A stretch of 64,000 nucleotides of DNA from Virgibacillus siamensis (GCF_900162695.1 NZ_FUIH01000007.1:1550001-1614000), one strand, 5' to 3'. Shown: positions 17,022 through 25,851, counted from the first letter of the stretch. The notes: generated by a model from the sequence alone, not told the origin. Translations and numbers: made by a program.

Positions 17022-17105
17022 TGTGGATAACTCTATTCACATTATCCACACTGAAAAATCAACATTTTTCGCCTGTATTTCCATATTATTCACAAGTTAT
17101 CTACA
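17022..17105. promoter_or_regulatory. DnaA-box cluster upstream of sda
   Basis: Against the consensus TTATNCACA there are three exact boxes: TGTGGATAA (17022-17030, reverse), TTATCCACA (17042-17050) and TTATTCACA (17086-17094). Two one-mismatch boxes are CTATTCACA (17033-17041) and TTATCTACA (17097-17105). Five boxes in 84 bp just upstream of the sda promoter match the known DnaA control of sda in B. subtilis, which links the sporulation decision to replication initiation. The same cluster could also titrate DnaA. Confidence 0.88.
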
Positions 17106-17128
17106 GGCATCTGTATATAACTGAAGCC

Positions 17129-17157
17129 TTGTCCCGACAATAAAATCATGGTAGATT
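17129..17157 (+). promoter_or_regulatory. Putative sda promoter
   Basis: TTGTCC (17129-17134), 17 bp spacer, TAGATT (17152-17157). It is a fair sigma-A match located directly after the DnaA boxes and about 40 bases before the sda ribosome site. Confidence 0.5.
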
Positions 17158-17204
17158 AAGTAATAACAAATTCTAAAGGACGAAATGAATGGGGGGCTGT
17201 ATTT

Positions 17205-17345
17205 TTGGAACATTTGTCAGATGAACTGTTGCTTGAATCGTATCATAAAGCAAATGAATTAAATTTAAGCCCTGATTTTGTATACCTTATTAAACAAGAA
17301 ATTACGAAACGGTCGTTGGCACATAAAATAAAATATACCGGCTGA
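17205..17345 (+). CDS. sda: Sporulation inhibitor Sda
   Basis: 46 residues, the same length as B. subtilis Sda. The pattern LSDELLLESYHKANELNLSPDF, then LIKQEITKRSL, follows the two-helix hairpin of the family. Sda binds the dimerisation domain of sporulation kinases such as KinA and stops phosphotransfer when replication is under way or DNA is damaged. The start is TTG at 17205, eight bases after GGGGGG; there is no in-frame ATG. DnaA boxes lie upstream and a terminator follows 11 bases after the stop. Confidence 0.93.
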   Translation: MEHLSDELLLESYHKANELNLSPDFVYLIKQEITKRSLAHKIKYTG

Positions 17346-17356
17346 TTCGGGCCCTG

Positions 17357-17385
17357 CCTTATCATATAATGATAGGGTTTTTTTA
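17357..17385 (+). terminator. sda terminator
   Basis: Nine-base stem CCTTATCAT / ATGATAGGG (one G-U pair) with loop ATA, followed by TTTTTTT. Confidence 0.88.
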
Positions 17386-17544
17386 TTTTTATCCTCTTTC
17401 GGTTTATGGTAAGCTGATTTTGGTAACTATATTTTCACGTGTTCTGAGCAGCCTTTTCTTTTTATACACATATTCAAAATACTCCCTACTTAAAATCAAT
17501 GCAATTCCAAACACTTACTAGTCCTTTTAGGAGGAAAACACCAG

Positions 17545-19878
17545 ATGATATACATCGTACTTATTCCATTGTTACTTGCCTGTTTCATACCAATAATAAG
17601 CAAAATAAAATATAAAATACATACCGGTATTTTTGTATTTTTCATCCCATTCGCGATTTTTCTTTACTTCATCCGTTTTGTGGGTGATAATTTCACACCA
17701 ATCAGACAAACATATCAATGGATTCCATCATTACATATAAACTTGGATTTTTATTTGGATGGCCTCAGTCTATTATTTGCCCTTTTAATTAGCGGAATTG
17801 GAGCACTGGTTGTCCTTTATTCCATCTATTATCTTGATAAAACAGAACAGCTTGGACATTTCTATGTTTATCTACTAATGTTCATGTCCGCAATGCTCGG
17901 AATTGTTCTGTCTGATAATGTATTTGTTTTGTATTCATTTTGGGAGCTTACATCCATTTCATCATTTCTTCTGATCGGGTATTGGCACTTTAATGAACGG
18001 TCCAGGTATGGCGCCTTAAAATCCTTGCTGATTACTATATTCGGCGGCTTAAGTATGTTCGGTGGCTTTATCCTGTTATATGTTATCACAGGAACTGCAA
18101 GCATCCAGGACATGATCAACAAAAGTGATGTAATTATGGACAGTCCTTATTTGCCATTGATTCTCGGCTTTTTACTATTGGGGGCTTTTACAAAATCGGC
18201 ACAATTCCCATTCCACATTTGGTTGCCGGATGCAATGGAGGCACCCACACCGGTCAGCGCATATCTTCATTCAGCTACAATGGTTAAAGCGGGTCTGTTT
18301 TTGGTGGCACGGTTTTCGCCAATCTTTTCAAATTACGAATGGTTCCTGATTATCGTAAGTCTTATGGGAATTGTCACCCTTTGCTGGGGTTCGTATATGG
18401 CAGTCCGGCAAACAGATCTGAAAGCGATTCTGGCGTTCTCTACAGTCAGTCAGCTTGGAATGATTATGGCCATGCTCGGTTTCGGGACGCAAGCAGCGGT
18501 TTATGCAGCAGTATTCCACATTTTAAATCATGCTACTTTCAAAGGCAGCTTGTTCATGGCAGCCGGTATTATTGATCACGAGACAGGGACAAGAGACATT
18601 CGAAAATTGGGCGGATTAATCACACTGATGCCCATTACTGCAACATTGGCCTTATTGGGAACATTTTCAATGGCCGGGGTTCCACTGCCATTTCTGAACG
18701 GTTTTTACAGTAAAGAACTGTTTTTCGAATCCTCCCTGGACCTTTCAGATGGAATCACTAACACAGCACAATTACTTGCACAGGCTATTCCGTATTTGGC
18801 GGTTTTTGGAAGCATCTTTACATTCGTCTATTCCATGTATTTCTTTTTTGGTATTTTTACTGGCAGCAAGCAGTTGGATAAGCTTCCAAAAAAAGCCCAT
18901 GAAGCACCTTTGGGTATGCTTGCAGCGCCGATTATACTTGTACTTGGTGTTGTTACAATCGGGATTTTTCCAAATGCTTTTAACAGTACATTCCTTGCAC
19001 ATGCGGCAGAGGCCGTATATGGAAACGAGGTGATGGAGCATGTTGGATTCTGGCATGGATTTTCTCCTGCATTCAACATGTCACTTGTTGTCGTTGCTCT
19101 TGGAACTATTCTGACCGTAACACGGAAAAAATGGAATTTGCTGTATCAGGTTATACCAGGAAAACTCAGTGTTAACAAAATATATGATGCATTACTTGAA
19201 AAAACGGATCATTTTTCCAATAAGATTACCGGGTTCTACATGAACGGTTCCTTAAGGCTATATATGGCAATTATATTGGGAACCACATTTCTGGTCACAT
19301 ATATATTTATGATTCTGACTGGAGGATTCACCATTAATTTGAGTGACCTTGCTCCGGTTACAACGATTGAAGTTGCTGTTGTACTTATAATGATGGTATC
19401 TGCAATTGCGACCATTTTTGCCCGAAACAATTTGTCGGCCATTTTGCTTCTTGGCGTGGTTGGCTATGGAATTTCTATCCTGTTTGTTATATACCGGGCA
19501 CCGGATTTAGCACTAACACAGCTTATCATTGAAACGGTAACAGTGGTATTGTTCCTGCTATGCTTTTACCACCTTCCATTGATGCGGGACAGGGATGAAT
19601 CGATAGGATCCAAAACTGTGAATACCATTATTTCTGTCGGATTTGGTTCGATGCTGACATTGATAGGTATTTCTGCACATAGCACCGATTGGTTTGGCAC
19701 AATCTCAGAGTACTTTATAAAAACATCGCACTCCCTTGGTGGAGGGGACAATATTGTTAACGTAATCCTGGTCGATATGCGCGGACTTGATACTTTATTC
19801 GAAATTACAGTACTGGGTATTGCAGCATTGGCTATTTTCAGCCTCATCAACTTAAAGAATAATAAGGGGGCGAAATAA
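17545..19878 (+). CDS. mrpA: Na+/H+ antiporter Mrp subunit A
   Basis: 777 residues, almost all membrane helices. The first 500 residues are a NuoL/ND5-like proton channel (GLSLLFALLISGIGALVVLY; FWELTSISSFLLIGYW; FHIWLPDAMEAPTPVSAYLHSA with its key Lys/Glu helices). The C-terminal part carries the DUF4040 and MbhE-like segments (APDLALTQLIIETVTVVLF; NVILVDMRGLDTLFEITVLG). MrpA forms the membrane antiporter with MrpB-G and exports sodium under alkaline or saline conditions. The start has GGAGG ten bases upstream. The MrpB signature PGGGF does not occur at the C-terminus, so this is not an A-B fusion. It is directly followed by mrpC (TAAATG). Confidence 0.94.
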   Translation: MIYIVLIPLLLACFIPIISKIKYKIHTGIFVFFIPFAIFLYFIRFVGDNFTPIRQTYQWIPSLHINLDFYLDGLSLLFALLISGIGALVVLYSIYYLDKTEQLGHFYVYLLMFMSAMLGIVLSDNVFVLYSFWELTSISSFLLIGYWHFNERSRYGALKSLLITIFGGLSMFGGFILLYVITGTASIQDMINKSDVIMDSPYLPLILGFLLLGAFTKSAQFPFHIWLPDAMEAPTPVSAYLHSATMVKAGLFLVARFSPIFSNYEWFLIIVSLMGIVTLCWGSYMAVRQTDLKAILAFSTVSQLGMIMAMLGFGTQAAVYAAVFHILNHATFKGSLFMAAGIIDHETGTRDIRKLGGLITLMPITATLALLGTFSMAGVPLPFLNGFYSKELFFESSLDLSDGITNTAQLLAQAIPYLAVFGSIFTFVYSMYFFFGIFTGSKQLDKLPKKAHEAPLGMLAAPIILVLGVVTIGIFPNAFNSTFLAHAAEAVYGNEVMEHVGFWHGFSPAFNMSLVVVALGTILTVTRKKWNLLYQVIPGKLSVNKIYDALLEKTDHFSNKITGFYMNGSLRLYMAIILGTTFLVTYIFMILTGGFTINLSDLAPVTTIEVAVVLIMMVSAIATIFARNNLSAILLLGVVGYGISILFVIYRAPDLALTQLIIETVTVVLFLLCFYHLPLMRDRDESIGSKTVNTIISVGFGSMLTLIGISAHSTDWFGTISEYFIKTSHSLGGGDNIVNVILVDMRGLDTLFEITVLGIAALAIFSLINLKNNKGAK

Positions 19879-20217
19879 ATGGAAATTATTACATCGATTC
19901 TCGCCGGACTTTTATTTGCTGCAGGGATTTATAATCTGCTGCAAAAACAGCTGCTGCGTATTGTTATCGGTACAGGGCTGGTATCTCATGGTGCACACCT
20001 ATTTATCATTACAATGGGAAAGTTGAAACGAGGACAACCACCAATTCTGACAGAGGGTGTTTCAGACTACGTGGATCCACTTCCACAGGCACTGATTCTG
20101 ACATCTATCGTAATCAGCTTTGGAGTAACCAGCCTTGTACTAGTACTTGCATATCGTACTGCCAATGAAAATAAAACAGATAATATGGACGAATTAAGGG
20201 GTAGCGAACATGAGTAA
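19879..20217 (+). CDS. mrpC: Na+/H+ antiporter Mrp subunit C
   Basis: 112 residues with three membrane helices, like NuoK. The pattern IYNLLQKQLLRIVIGTGLVSHGAHLFIITMG and DPLPQALILTSIVISFGVTSLVLVL is typical of MrpC. Its ATG comes straight after the mrpA stop, and its end overlaps mrpD by 8 bp. In known operons mrpB lies between A and C; here nothing separates them. AAGGGGGCG within the end of mrpA is the ribosome site. Confidence 0.95.
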   Translation: MEIITSILAGLLFAAGIYNLLQKQLLRIVIGTGLVSHGAHLFIITMGKLKRGQPPILTEGVSDYVDPLPQALILTSIVISFGVTSLVLVLAYRTANENKTDNMDELRGSEHE

Positions 20218-21685
20218 TTTAGCGATATTGCCAATCATTATTCCATTACTATCCGGAATAATACTTGCCTTTTTTCCAAAAAAGCTAACGCTTGTACGAT
20301 TACTGTCAAAACTATTTATTATAGGCAATTTGCTTGTATCCGGATTTGTATTATATACGGTCTATACGTCAGGTTCTATTATTCTTGAAACAGGTGCATG
20401 GCCGGCACCATACGGCATCATAATCGTTGCCGACTCATTATCAATTTTATTGGTTTTCACAACAAATATTGTCGCAGCAGCCTGTGCTTTCTATGCACCC
20501 CATTCACTTTCAGACAGAAAGGAACAGCATTATTTTTACGCTTTCTTTTTCTTTTTGATAACCGGTGTATCTGGTGCCTTTTTAACAGGTGATATTTTTA
20601 ATATGTTCGTATTCTTTGAGGTGCTGTTAATGGCATCCTATGCGCTAATCGTGCTCGGCGGTGATAAAATTCAGCTGAGAGAATCCATTAAATACGTATT
20701 AATCAACCTGTTTTCATCCATCCTGTTTGTAACAGCTGTTGCTTTTTTATACGCGACAGTCGGAACCGTAAACATGGCCCAGATTGCCCAGCGTGTTCAG
20801 GAAGTTGATCAGCAAGGAATTCTGACCACCATAGGCATTTTATTATTTTTTGTTTTTGCAACAAAGGCAGCATTATTTCCATTGTATTATTGGATGCCAA
20901 ATTCCTATATTGAGCCAAATCCGGTAATTTCCGCCCTATTCGGTGCTTTGCTTACCAAAGTCGGTATTTATGCCATCATTCGTGTATTCTCATTGATTTT
21001 CATTTACAAAATTGATATGACACACGAAATTTTTATCTGGATAGCGGGATTATCCATGATATTCGGTATAATTGGCGCACTTTCAACCAATAATATAAAA
21101 TTGATCATTGCCTACAACATCATTCCGGCTATTGGATTCATCATTATGGGAATCGGGATATTTAATGAAACAGCAGTCAGTGGATCTATTTATTATCTGG
21201 TTCATGATATGATCATAAAAACCGCTTTATTTCTGATTGCCGGTACAGTGACATATGTCGCTGGAACATCTGATTTACGGAAATTCAGCGGCTTAATCCA
21301 TTATTATCCTGTATTGGGATGGCTGTTGTTTTTGGCAGCATTTGTACTTGCCGGTATCCCCCCTTTCAGCGGGTTTATCGGGAAATTACTGTTATTAACC
21401 GGGGCACTGTCAGAATCAGAAATTGCAATTGTAATTATTGCGCTAATTAGCAGTCTGCTTATCCTATATTCGATTATGAAAATATTTATTAAAGGATTCT
21501 GGGGTGTAAAGGATGCGTCATTCCAGCCTAAGTCCACTAAAGGGTTAATCGGACCAATCGCCTTTTTATTAGCGTTATCCGTTATCCTTGGAATCGGTGC
21601 AGAATTTTTCATTCCATCGATTGAAAATATATCAGCATATCTGCTGGATCCGGAAATATATATTGATTCCGTTTTGAAGGAGTGA
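20210..21685 (+). CDS. mrpD: Na+/H+ antiporter Mrp subunit D
   Basis: 491 residues, about 14 membrane helices, homologous to NuoN/NuoM. Typical segments are GDIFNMFVFFEVLLMASYALIV (with the conserved Glu), TKAALFPLYYWMPNSYIEPNPVISALFGALLTKVG and AGIPPFSGFIGKLLLL. MrpD carries a second proton path of the Mrp complex. It overlaps mrpC and is followed by mrpE after six bases. Confidence 0.95.
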   Translation: MSNLAILPIIIPLLSGIILAFFPKKLTLVRLLSKLFIIGNLLVSGFVLYTVYTSGSIILETGAWPAPYGIIIVADSLSILLVFTTNIVAAACAFYAPHSLSDRKEQHYFYAFFFFLITGVSGAFLTGDIFNMFVFFEVLLMASYALIVLGGDKIQLRESIKYVLINLFSSILFVTAVAFLYATVGTVNMAQIAQRVQEVDQQGILTTIGILLFFVFATKAALFPLYYWMPNSYIEPNPVISALFGALLTKVGIYAIIRVFSLIFIYKIDMTHEIFIWIAGLSMIFGIIGALSTNNIKLIIAYNIIPAIGFIIMGIGIFNETAVSGSIYYLVHDMIIKTALFLIAGTVTYVAGTSDLRKFSGLIHYYPVLGWLLFLAAFVLAGIPPFSGFIGKLLLLTGALSESEIAIVIIALISSLLILYSIMKIFIKGFWGVKDASFQPKSTKGLIGPIAFLLALSVILGIGAEFFIPSIENISAYLLDPEIYIDSVLKE

Positions 21686-21691
21686 GATCGG

Positions 21692-22168
21692 ATGGCCTTC
21701 CAAATATTAATTAATTTAATCATTGCAGTTATGTGGATGTTTCTGAGTGAAGCATACACTACACCAAGTTTTATTACAGGGTATATTCTAGGTCTGGCAT
21801 TGTTATTTTTGTTAAATCGGTTTATACCGGATGCTTTTTATCTTAAGCGGGTTTATAAAATCTTTATGTTAATCCTTCTATTTATGAAGGAGCTAATAAA
21901 AGCAAACTTGGATATTGTGAAACTTGTCTATAAGCCAAAACCGGAGTTTGAACCTGGCATTTTTGCACTCCCGACAATATTGAAAAGCAACTGGGAAATC
22001 ACACTGCTGGCCAATTTGATTACACTAACACCTGGAACGTTAACTGTTGCAGTATCAGAAGATAATACTCACTTGTATATTCATGCCATGGACATTGATG
22101 AGATAGACGATGAAATAAACGCCATTAAAGATACATTTGAAAAAGCAATTTTGGAGGTGACACGATGA
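21692..22168 (+). CDS. mrpE: Na+/H+ antiporter Mrp subunit E
   Basis: 158 residues. Two or three membrane helices at the N-terminus are followed by a soluble domain with the family signature TLITLTPGTLTVAVSED and HAMDIDEIDDEI. AAGGAGTG sits in the end of mrpD, and the last four bases (ATGA) overlap the mrpF start. MrpE is required for full antiport in studied systems. Confidence 0.94.
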   Translation: MAFQILINLIIAVMWMFLSEAYTTPSFITGYILGLALLFLLNRFIPDAFYLKRVYKIFMLILLFMKELIKANLDIVKLVYKPKPEFEPGIFALPTILKSNWEITLLANLITLTPGTLTVAVSEDNTHLYIHAMDIDEIDDEINAIKDTFEKAILEVTR

Positions 22169-22476
22169 ACGACATTCTGAAGCTGACTGATTCATTGCTT
22201 GAGGTTGTCACAGCTTTAAGCATCATTTTAATTGCAGTCTCGCTTATCCTGCTTCTAATTCGTATTATTCAGGGGCCAACCAACGCGGACCGTGCAGTTG
22301 CGCTTGATGCAATTGGAATAAACCTGGTTGGGCTTGCTGCATTGTTGTCGATTATTCTCGTAACAACCAAATTTAATGATGTTGTCTTGTTGATTGGAAT
22401 TCTATTGTTCATCGGGACACTTGTAATTGCAAAATATCTTGAAAAGGGTGTTATTATTGATCGGCACACTGATTAA
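22165..22476 (+). CDS. mrpF: Na+/H+ antiporter Mrp subunit F
   Basis: 103 residues with three membrane helices. It has the conserved RIIQGPTNADRAVALDAIGINLVG loop with the GPTxADRxVALD pattern of MrpF. AGGTG lies upstream, and the ATG overlaps the mrpE stop. Its 3' end overlaps the likely mrpG start by 20 bp, so the last genes are tightly coupled. Confidence 0.94.
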   Translation: MNDILKLTDSLLEVVTALSIILIAVSLILLLIRIIQGPTNADRAVALDAIGINLVGLAALLSIILVTTKFNDVVLLIGILLFIGTLVIAKYLEKGVIIDRHTD

Positions 22477-22831
22477 CATCATTATGAATTTAATCATTAT
22501 TTTTTTCCTTTTGTCCGGCGTATTTTTTATGATCTCCGGTTCCATCGGGATCATACGCTTTCCAGATGTGTTTACTCGTCTGCACGCCGCTACAAAAGCT
22601 TCCACACTTGGTGTAGCCGGCATATTAATTGGTTCGTCCATCTATTTATACATAGAAGACGGTATCATTTCCGGCAAACTGATATTGGCTATTATATTTG
22701 TTCTGTTAACATCCCCGGTTTCAGGACATATGATTTCACGTGCTGCACACCGCAATGGGATCAAACCGGTGCTTAAGAACAGACATGATGAATTTGAAGA
22801 AGCAATCCAAAAACATACGAAACAGCATTAA
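22457..22831 (+). CDS. mrpG: Na+/H+ antiporter Mrp subunit G
   Basis: 124 residues from TTG at 22457, which has AAAAGGGTG six bases upstream; the ATG at 22484 has no ribosome site. Three membrane helices with the typical FMISGSIGIIRFPDVFTRLHAATKASTLG loop. It ends the mrp operon; a strong terminator follows within 15 bases. The basic, acidic C-terminal tail (KNRHDEFEEAIQKHTKQH) is cytoplasmic. Confidence 0.92.
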   Translation: MIGTLINIIMNLIIIFFLLSGVFFMISGSIGIIRFPDVFTRLHAATKASTLGVAGILIGSSIYLYIEDGIISGKLILAIIFVLLTSPVSGHMISRAAHRNGIKPVLKNRHDEFEEAIQKHTKQH

Positions 22832-22845
22832 CAAAACAATATAAG

Positions 22846-22897
22846 GATGGGACAATCGTGTTTGAATTAACACGATTGTCCCATCTTCTTTTTTTGG
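22846..22897 (+). terminator. mrp operon terminator
   Basis: Perfect 17 bp stem from GATGGGACAATCGTGTT (22846-22862) and its complement (22869-22885), six-base loop, followed by TTCTTTTTTT. Confidence 0.93.
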
Positions 22898-22991
22898 CCT
22901 TTTTATCGGGACAGACACAAAAAGCACAGTACCTTCATAAAGATGTTATATGGGCTGCAGCCTAACCGGCGCTTTAAGGAGGTGCATGTGA

Positions 22992-23705
22992 TTGTCGGGA
23001 ATTTTGAGTGTGCTGGCATTATTAATAAAAGAAGCTTTATTTTTTGTATCGTACGTTAAAAACCACGCTTTTCCACAGCCACTCCCCCCTGAAGATGAAG
23101 CAAAATATATTGAAGCGATGCAGGAAGGTGACCAGGATGCACGCAATAAACTTATTGAACACAATTTAAGACTTGTTGCACACATCGTTAAGAAATTTGA
23201 GAATACCGGTGAAGATATGGAAGATTTGATTTCCATCGGTACAATTGGGTTGATCAAGGGGATTGAAAGTTATTCAACAGACAAAGGAACAAAACTGGCT
23301 ACCTATGCAGCAAGATGTATTGAAAATGAAATTCTGATGCATTTGAGAGCATTGAAGAAAGTTAAAAAGGATGTCTCCCTTCATGATCCGATTGGCCAGG
23401 ATAAGGAAGGAAATGAAATTAGCCTGATTGATATTCTTGAGGCGGAAAACCAAAACATTATTGAATATATTCAACTAAACATGGAAATTGACAAGATGAA
23501 TGAATACTTATCGATTTTGGATGCGCGAGAAAGAGAAGTCATTATTTACCGTTATGGTCTTAATAACCATAACGAAATGACACAACGGGAAATTGCCCAG
23601 ATGCTTGACATATCCAGAAGCTATGTATCACGTATTGAAAAAAGGGCGTTAATGAAAGTATTTCATGAGTACTTTCGCAAAGAAAGAAGGTCCAGGGATA
23701 AGTAA
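22992..23705 (+). CDS. sigK: RNA polymerase sigma-K factor (pro-SigK)
   Basis: 237 residues, full length in one piece, so no skin-type element interrupts it. The hydrophobic pro-sequence (MSGILSVLALLIKEALFFVSYVK, about residues 1-20) is removed by SpoIVFB in the mother cell. Region 2 (NLRLVAHIVKKFENTGEDMEDLISIGTIGLIKGIESY ... KGTKLATYAARCIENEILMHLR) and region 4 HTH (TQREIAQMLDISRSYVSRIEKRAL) closely follow B. subtilis sigma-K. The start is TTG at 22992, eight bases after AAGGAGGTG; the in-frame ATG six bases before it is followed at once by TGA. Sigma-K directs late mother-cell genes for cortex and coat. Confidence 0.97.
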   Translation: MSGILSVLALLIKEALFFVSYVKNHAFPQPLPPEDEAKYIEAMQEGDQDARNKLIEHNLRLVAHIVKKFENTGEDMEDLISIGTIGLIKGIESYSTDKGTKLATYAARCIENEILMHLRALKKVKKDVSLHDPIGQDKEGNEISLIDILEAENQNIIEYIQLNMEIDKMNEYLSILDAREREVIIYRYGLNNHNEMTQREIAQMLDISRSYVSRIEKRALMKVFHEYFRKERRSRDK

Positions 23706-23735
23706 AGCGCGATGATTTCATAATCATACGCGCTT
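23705..23735. terminator. Hairpin between convergent sigK and mtnN
   Basis: Stem AAGCGCGATGATT / AATCAT-A-CGCGCTT, 13 bp with one bulged A and a 4-base loop, starting at the sigK stop codon. U-runs are weak on both sides, so termination strength is uncertain. Confidence 0.6.
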
Positions 23736-23760
23736 ACTTCATCATGCCATCCAATTAACG

Positions 23761-24450
23761 TTACACAGCTGGTACCAGTTTCATAATTAATTTTGCCGCA
23801 TTAGCAGCTGCTGTTTCCAGAAATGAATCAAACGATACTGCTGAATCTTTTCCTGCAATGTCACTCAAAGCGCGAACAATTACAAAAGGTGTGCCATACT
23901 GATAACAAACCTGTGCAATCGCAGCTGCCTCCATTTCACCAGCAATCATAGTTGGAAATTTATTTTTTACAAATGCCACTCTGCCGGGATCAGACATAAA
24001 GGAATCACCAGTGGCAATCATTCCCTCGGTATATGGAATTTCCAAATCTTGAATCGCTTCTGCTGTCCTTATGACAAGTTTCTCGTCAGCGGCATAAACT
24101 GCTGGCATACCTGGGACCTGTCCATAAGCATAATCAAATTCTGTGCAGTCAACATCATGATGAACTACCTTTGTTGATATGACAATATCACCAACCTGCA
24201 GAGACTCCGCAAATCCGCCGGCAGAGCCTGTATTTATAATATGTGACGGGGCATATCGTTCGTGCATAATTGTCGCAGCCATAGCAGCATTAACTTTTCC
24301 AATACCTGATTTCAGCAAAACGATTTCCCTGTCACCCAATTTTCCTTCAATAAAGAGACAGTTGGCGATGGTCGCCTCTTCTTTTTCCGTCATTTCCTCT
24401 TTCAGCATCTCAATTTCTTCATCCATTGCGCCTATGATTCCTATTGACAT
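23761..24450 (-). CDS. mtnN: 5'-methylthioadenosine/S-adenosylhomocysteine nucleosidase
   Basis: 229 residues, the usual size. Motifs: IGAMDEEIEMLKEEM at the N-terminus, SGIGKVNAAMA, NTGSAGGF, GDSFM, and the substrate and catalytic region AGEMEAAAIAQVC with RALSDIAGKDS. MtnN cleaves methylthioadenosine and S-adenosylhomocysteine, by-products of SAM use, and feeds methionine salvage. It lies 28 bp after yrrS in the same direction. Confidence 0.96.
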   Translation of the reverse strand: MSIGIIGAMDEEIEMLKEEMTEKEEATIANCLFIEGKLGDREIVLLKSGIGKVNAAMAATIMHERYAPSHIINTGSAGGFAESLQVGDIVISTKVVHHDVDCTEFDYAYGQVPGMPAVYAADEKLVIRTAEAIQDLEIPYTEGMIATGDSFMSDPGRVAFVKNKFPTMIAGEMEAAAIAQVCYQYGTPFVIVRALSDIAGKDSAVSFDSFLETAAANAAKLIMKLVPAV

Positions 24451-24478
24451 CCCAATGCCCCTTTCACCAAATACCTAC

Positions 24479-25114
24479 TTATTCAAATCGATATTTTTGA
24501 TCATTTTTTTTCAACTCTTCTACTTTTGTCGGTTTCCAGCCTTCATTATCCACCCAGGACATATACACGCGATAAGTTTGGGTTTCATTTGCATCGGAAA
24601 CAGTAATCACCACTTTTTGATCTCCGGCCCGGGAAATCCACCACATAATCAGCTGGTCACTGTTCAAATCAGTTGCAGCTGTAACAGCCTTACGCATTTC
24701 CGATCGGTCCTGTGATCCTTCATCGTAATTAGTCGTATGTGGACCAGTCTGTTCTGTTCCTACTGGCGGCCAATTACCTGTATATGCTTTGACAACATTG
24801 TCATCCGATGGTTCCGCTTTTTCCGTTTTCACATCATCACTTTCTTTTTCTTTATTGGATTCAGCGGATTGCTCATCATTCTTCTCTTGCTGCCTGTCCG
24901 AATTTGCATCATTATGATTACCGTTGTTTTCATTTGATTGGTTCGGGCTGTGTTCATCAGCTGTCTGCTGTTCATCTCCTCCGCCAAAAACAAGCAGGCC
25001 GATAAAAACGACTAGCAGGACACTGCCAAGTATTGTGAAAATGGTCAGCGATTTCGTGTTTTTTCTCCGTTTATCATACTTATTTAAACGTGAACTATTG
25101 CGATCTCCGGACAT
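24479..25114 (-). CDS. yrrS: YrrS family protein (DUF1510), membrane-anchored
   Basis: 211 residues from ATG at 25114 with GGGAGGGAA upstream; an in-frame ATG at 25138 precedes that site. A basic N-terminus (RLNKYDKRRKN) and one membrane helix (about residues 20-43) lead to a long acidic, Asn/Gln/Glu/Ser-rich linker, and then a conserved C-terminal domain (AYTGNWPPVGTEQTGPHTTNYDEGS ... YRVYMSWVDNEGWKP). The function is unknown. In B. subtilis it neighbours greA and the penicillin-binding gene pbpI; here mtnN follows and pbpI is missing. Confidence 0.85.
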   Translation of the reverse strand: MSGDRNSSRLNKYDKRRKNTKSLTIFTILGSVLLVVFIGLLVFGGGDEQQTADEHSPNQSNENNGNHNDANSDRQQEKNDEQSAESNKEKESDDVKTEKAEPSDDNVVKAYTGNWPPVGTEQTGPHTTNYDEGSQDRSEMRKAVTAATDLNSDQLIMWWISRAGDQKVVITVSDANETQTYRVYMSWVDNEGWKPTKVEELKKNDQKYRFE

Positions 25115-25243
25115 ATTTCTTCCCTCCCATATGCACATTATAATAATATCATATTTCAGGGAGAAAAATATATGACCGCACTACACCTCCCAAGAATGTT
25201 GTGGTTCTACTTGGTAACAAACTGCGCTAATTTCCGAGACAAA

Positions 25244-25272
25244 TAAAAAAACGGAATGAAACATTCACTCCG
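25244..25272 (-). terminator. greA terminator
   Basis: Stem CGGAATGAA / TTCACTCCG (nine pairs with one A-C mismatch), 3-base loop. On the minus strand it runs into TTTTTTTATTT. Confidence 0.85.
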
Positions 25273-25283
25273 CTTTTGCATAT

Positions 25284-25766
25284 TTAATTAACTTTGATGA
25301 TTTCGACCTGAATATCGCCACCCGGCGTTGTTACCGATACTTCTGTTCCGATTTCATGCCCAATCAGACTTTTGGCCATTGGTGAATCGTTGGAAATTTT
25401 ACCTTCAAACGGATCAGCCTCCGCACTTCCGACAATGGTATACGTTTCTTCCTCACCATCCGGCAATTCTTTAAATGTCACTGATTTACCAAGCGAAACA
25501 ATGTTCGGATTATCGTTGTCATTCTCAATAATAACCGCATTTCGAATCATGGTTTCCACCTGTGAAATCCGTGATTCAACAAATGCTTGTTCATCCTTGG
25601 CCGCATCGTACTCAGAGTTCTCCGAAAGATCGCCAAATCCACGGGCCACTTTAATTCTTTCCACAACTTCCTGTCTGCGGTCCGTTTTTAAATAATGCAA
25701 TTCATTTTCGAGCTTTTCTTTCCCCTCTTGTGTCATATAGTAACTTTTCTCTGTAGCCATATTCAT
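25284..25766 (-). CDS. greA: Transcription elongation factor GreA
   Basis: 160 residues from ATG at 25766 (AAGGAG six bases upstream); ATG two codons later is also possible. The N-terminal coiled coil has the basic ERIKVARGFGDLSENSEYDAAKDEQAF segment whose acidic tip (D and E of DLSENSEY) reaches the RNA polymerase active site. The C-terminal FKBP-like domain follows (SPMAKSLIGHEIGTEVSVTTPGG). GreA rescues backtracked polymerase by stimulating RNA cleavage. It is downstream of udk across a terminator. Confidence 0.97.
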   Translation of the reverse strand: MNMATEKSYYMTQEGKEKLENELHYLKTDRRQEVVERIKVARGFGDLSENSEYDAAKDEQAFVESRISQVETMIRNAVIIENDNDNPNIVSLGKSVTFKELPDGEEETYTIVGSAEADPFEGKISNDSPMAKSLIGHEIGTEVSVTTPGGDIQVEIIKVN

Positions 25767-25851
25767 TATACACTCCTTTATGATCATCCAATCTAAACTG
25801 AAAAAACTGAGCAGCACCAAAGGACATTCAGCACCAGTTCTTTTAATGTAT

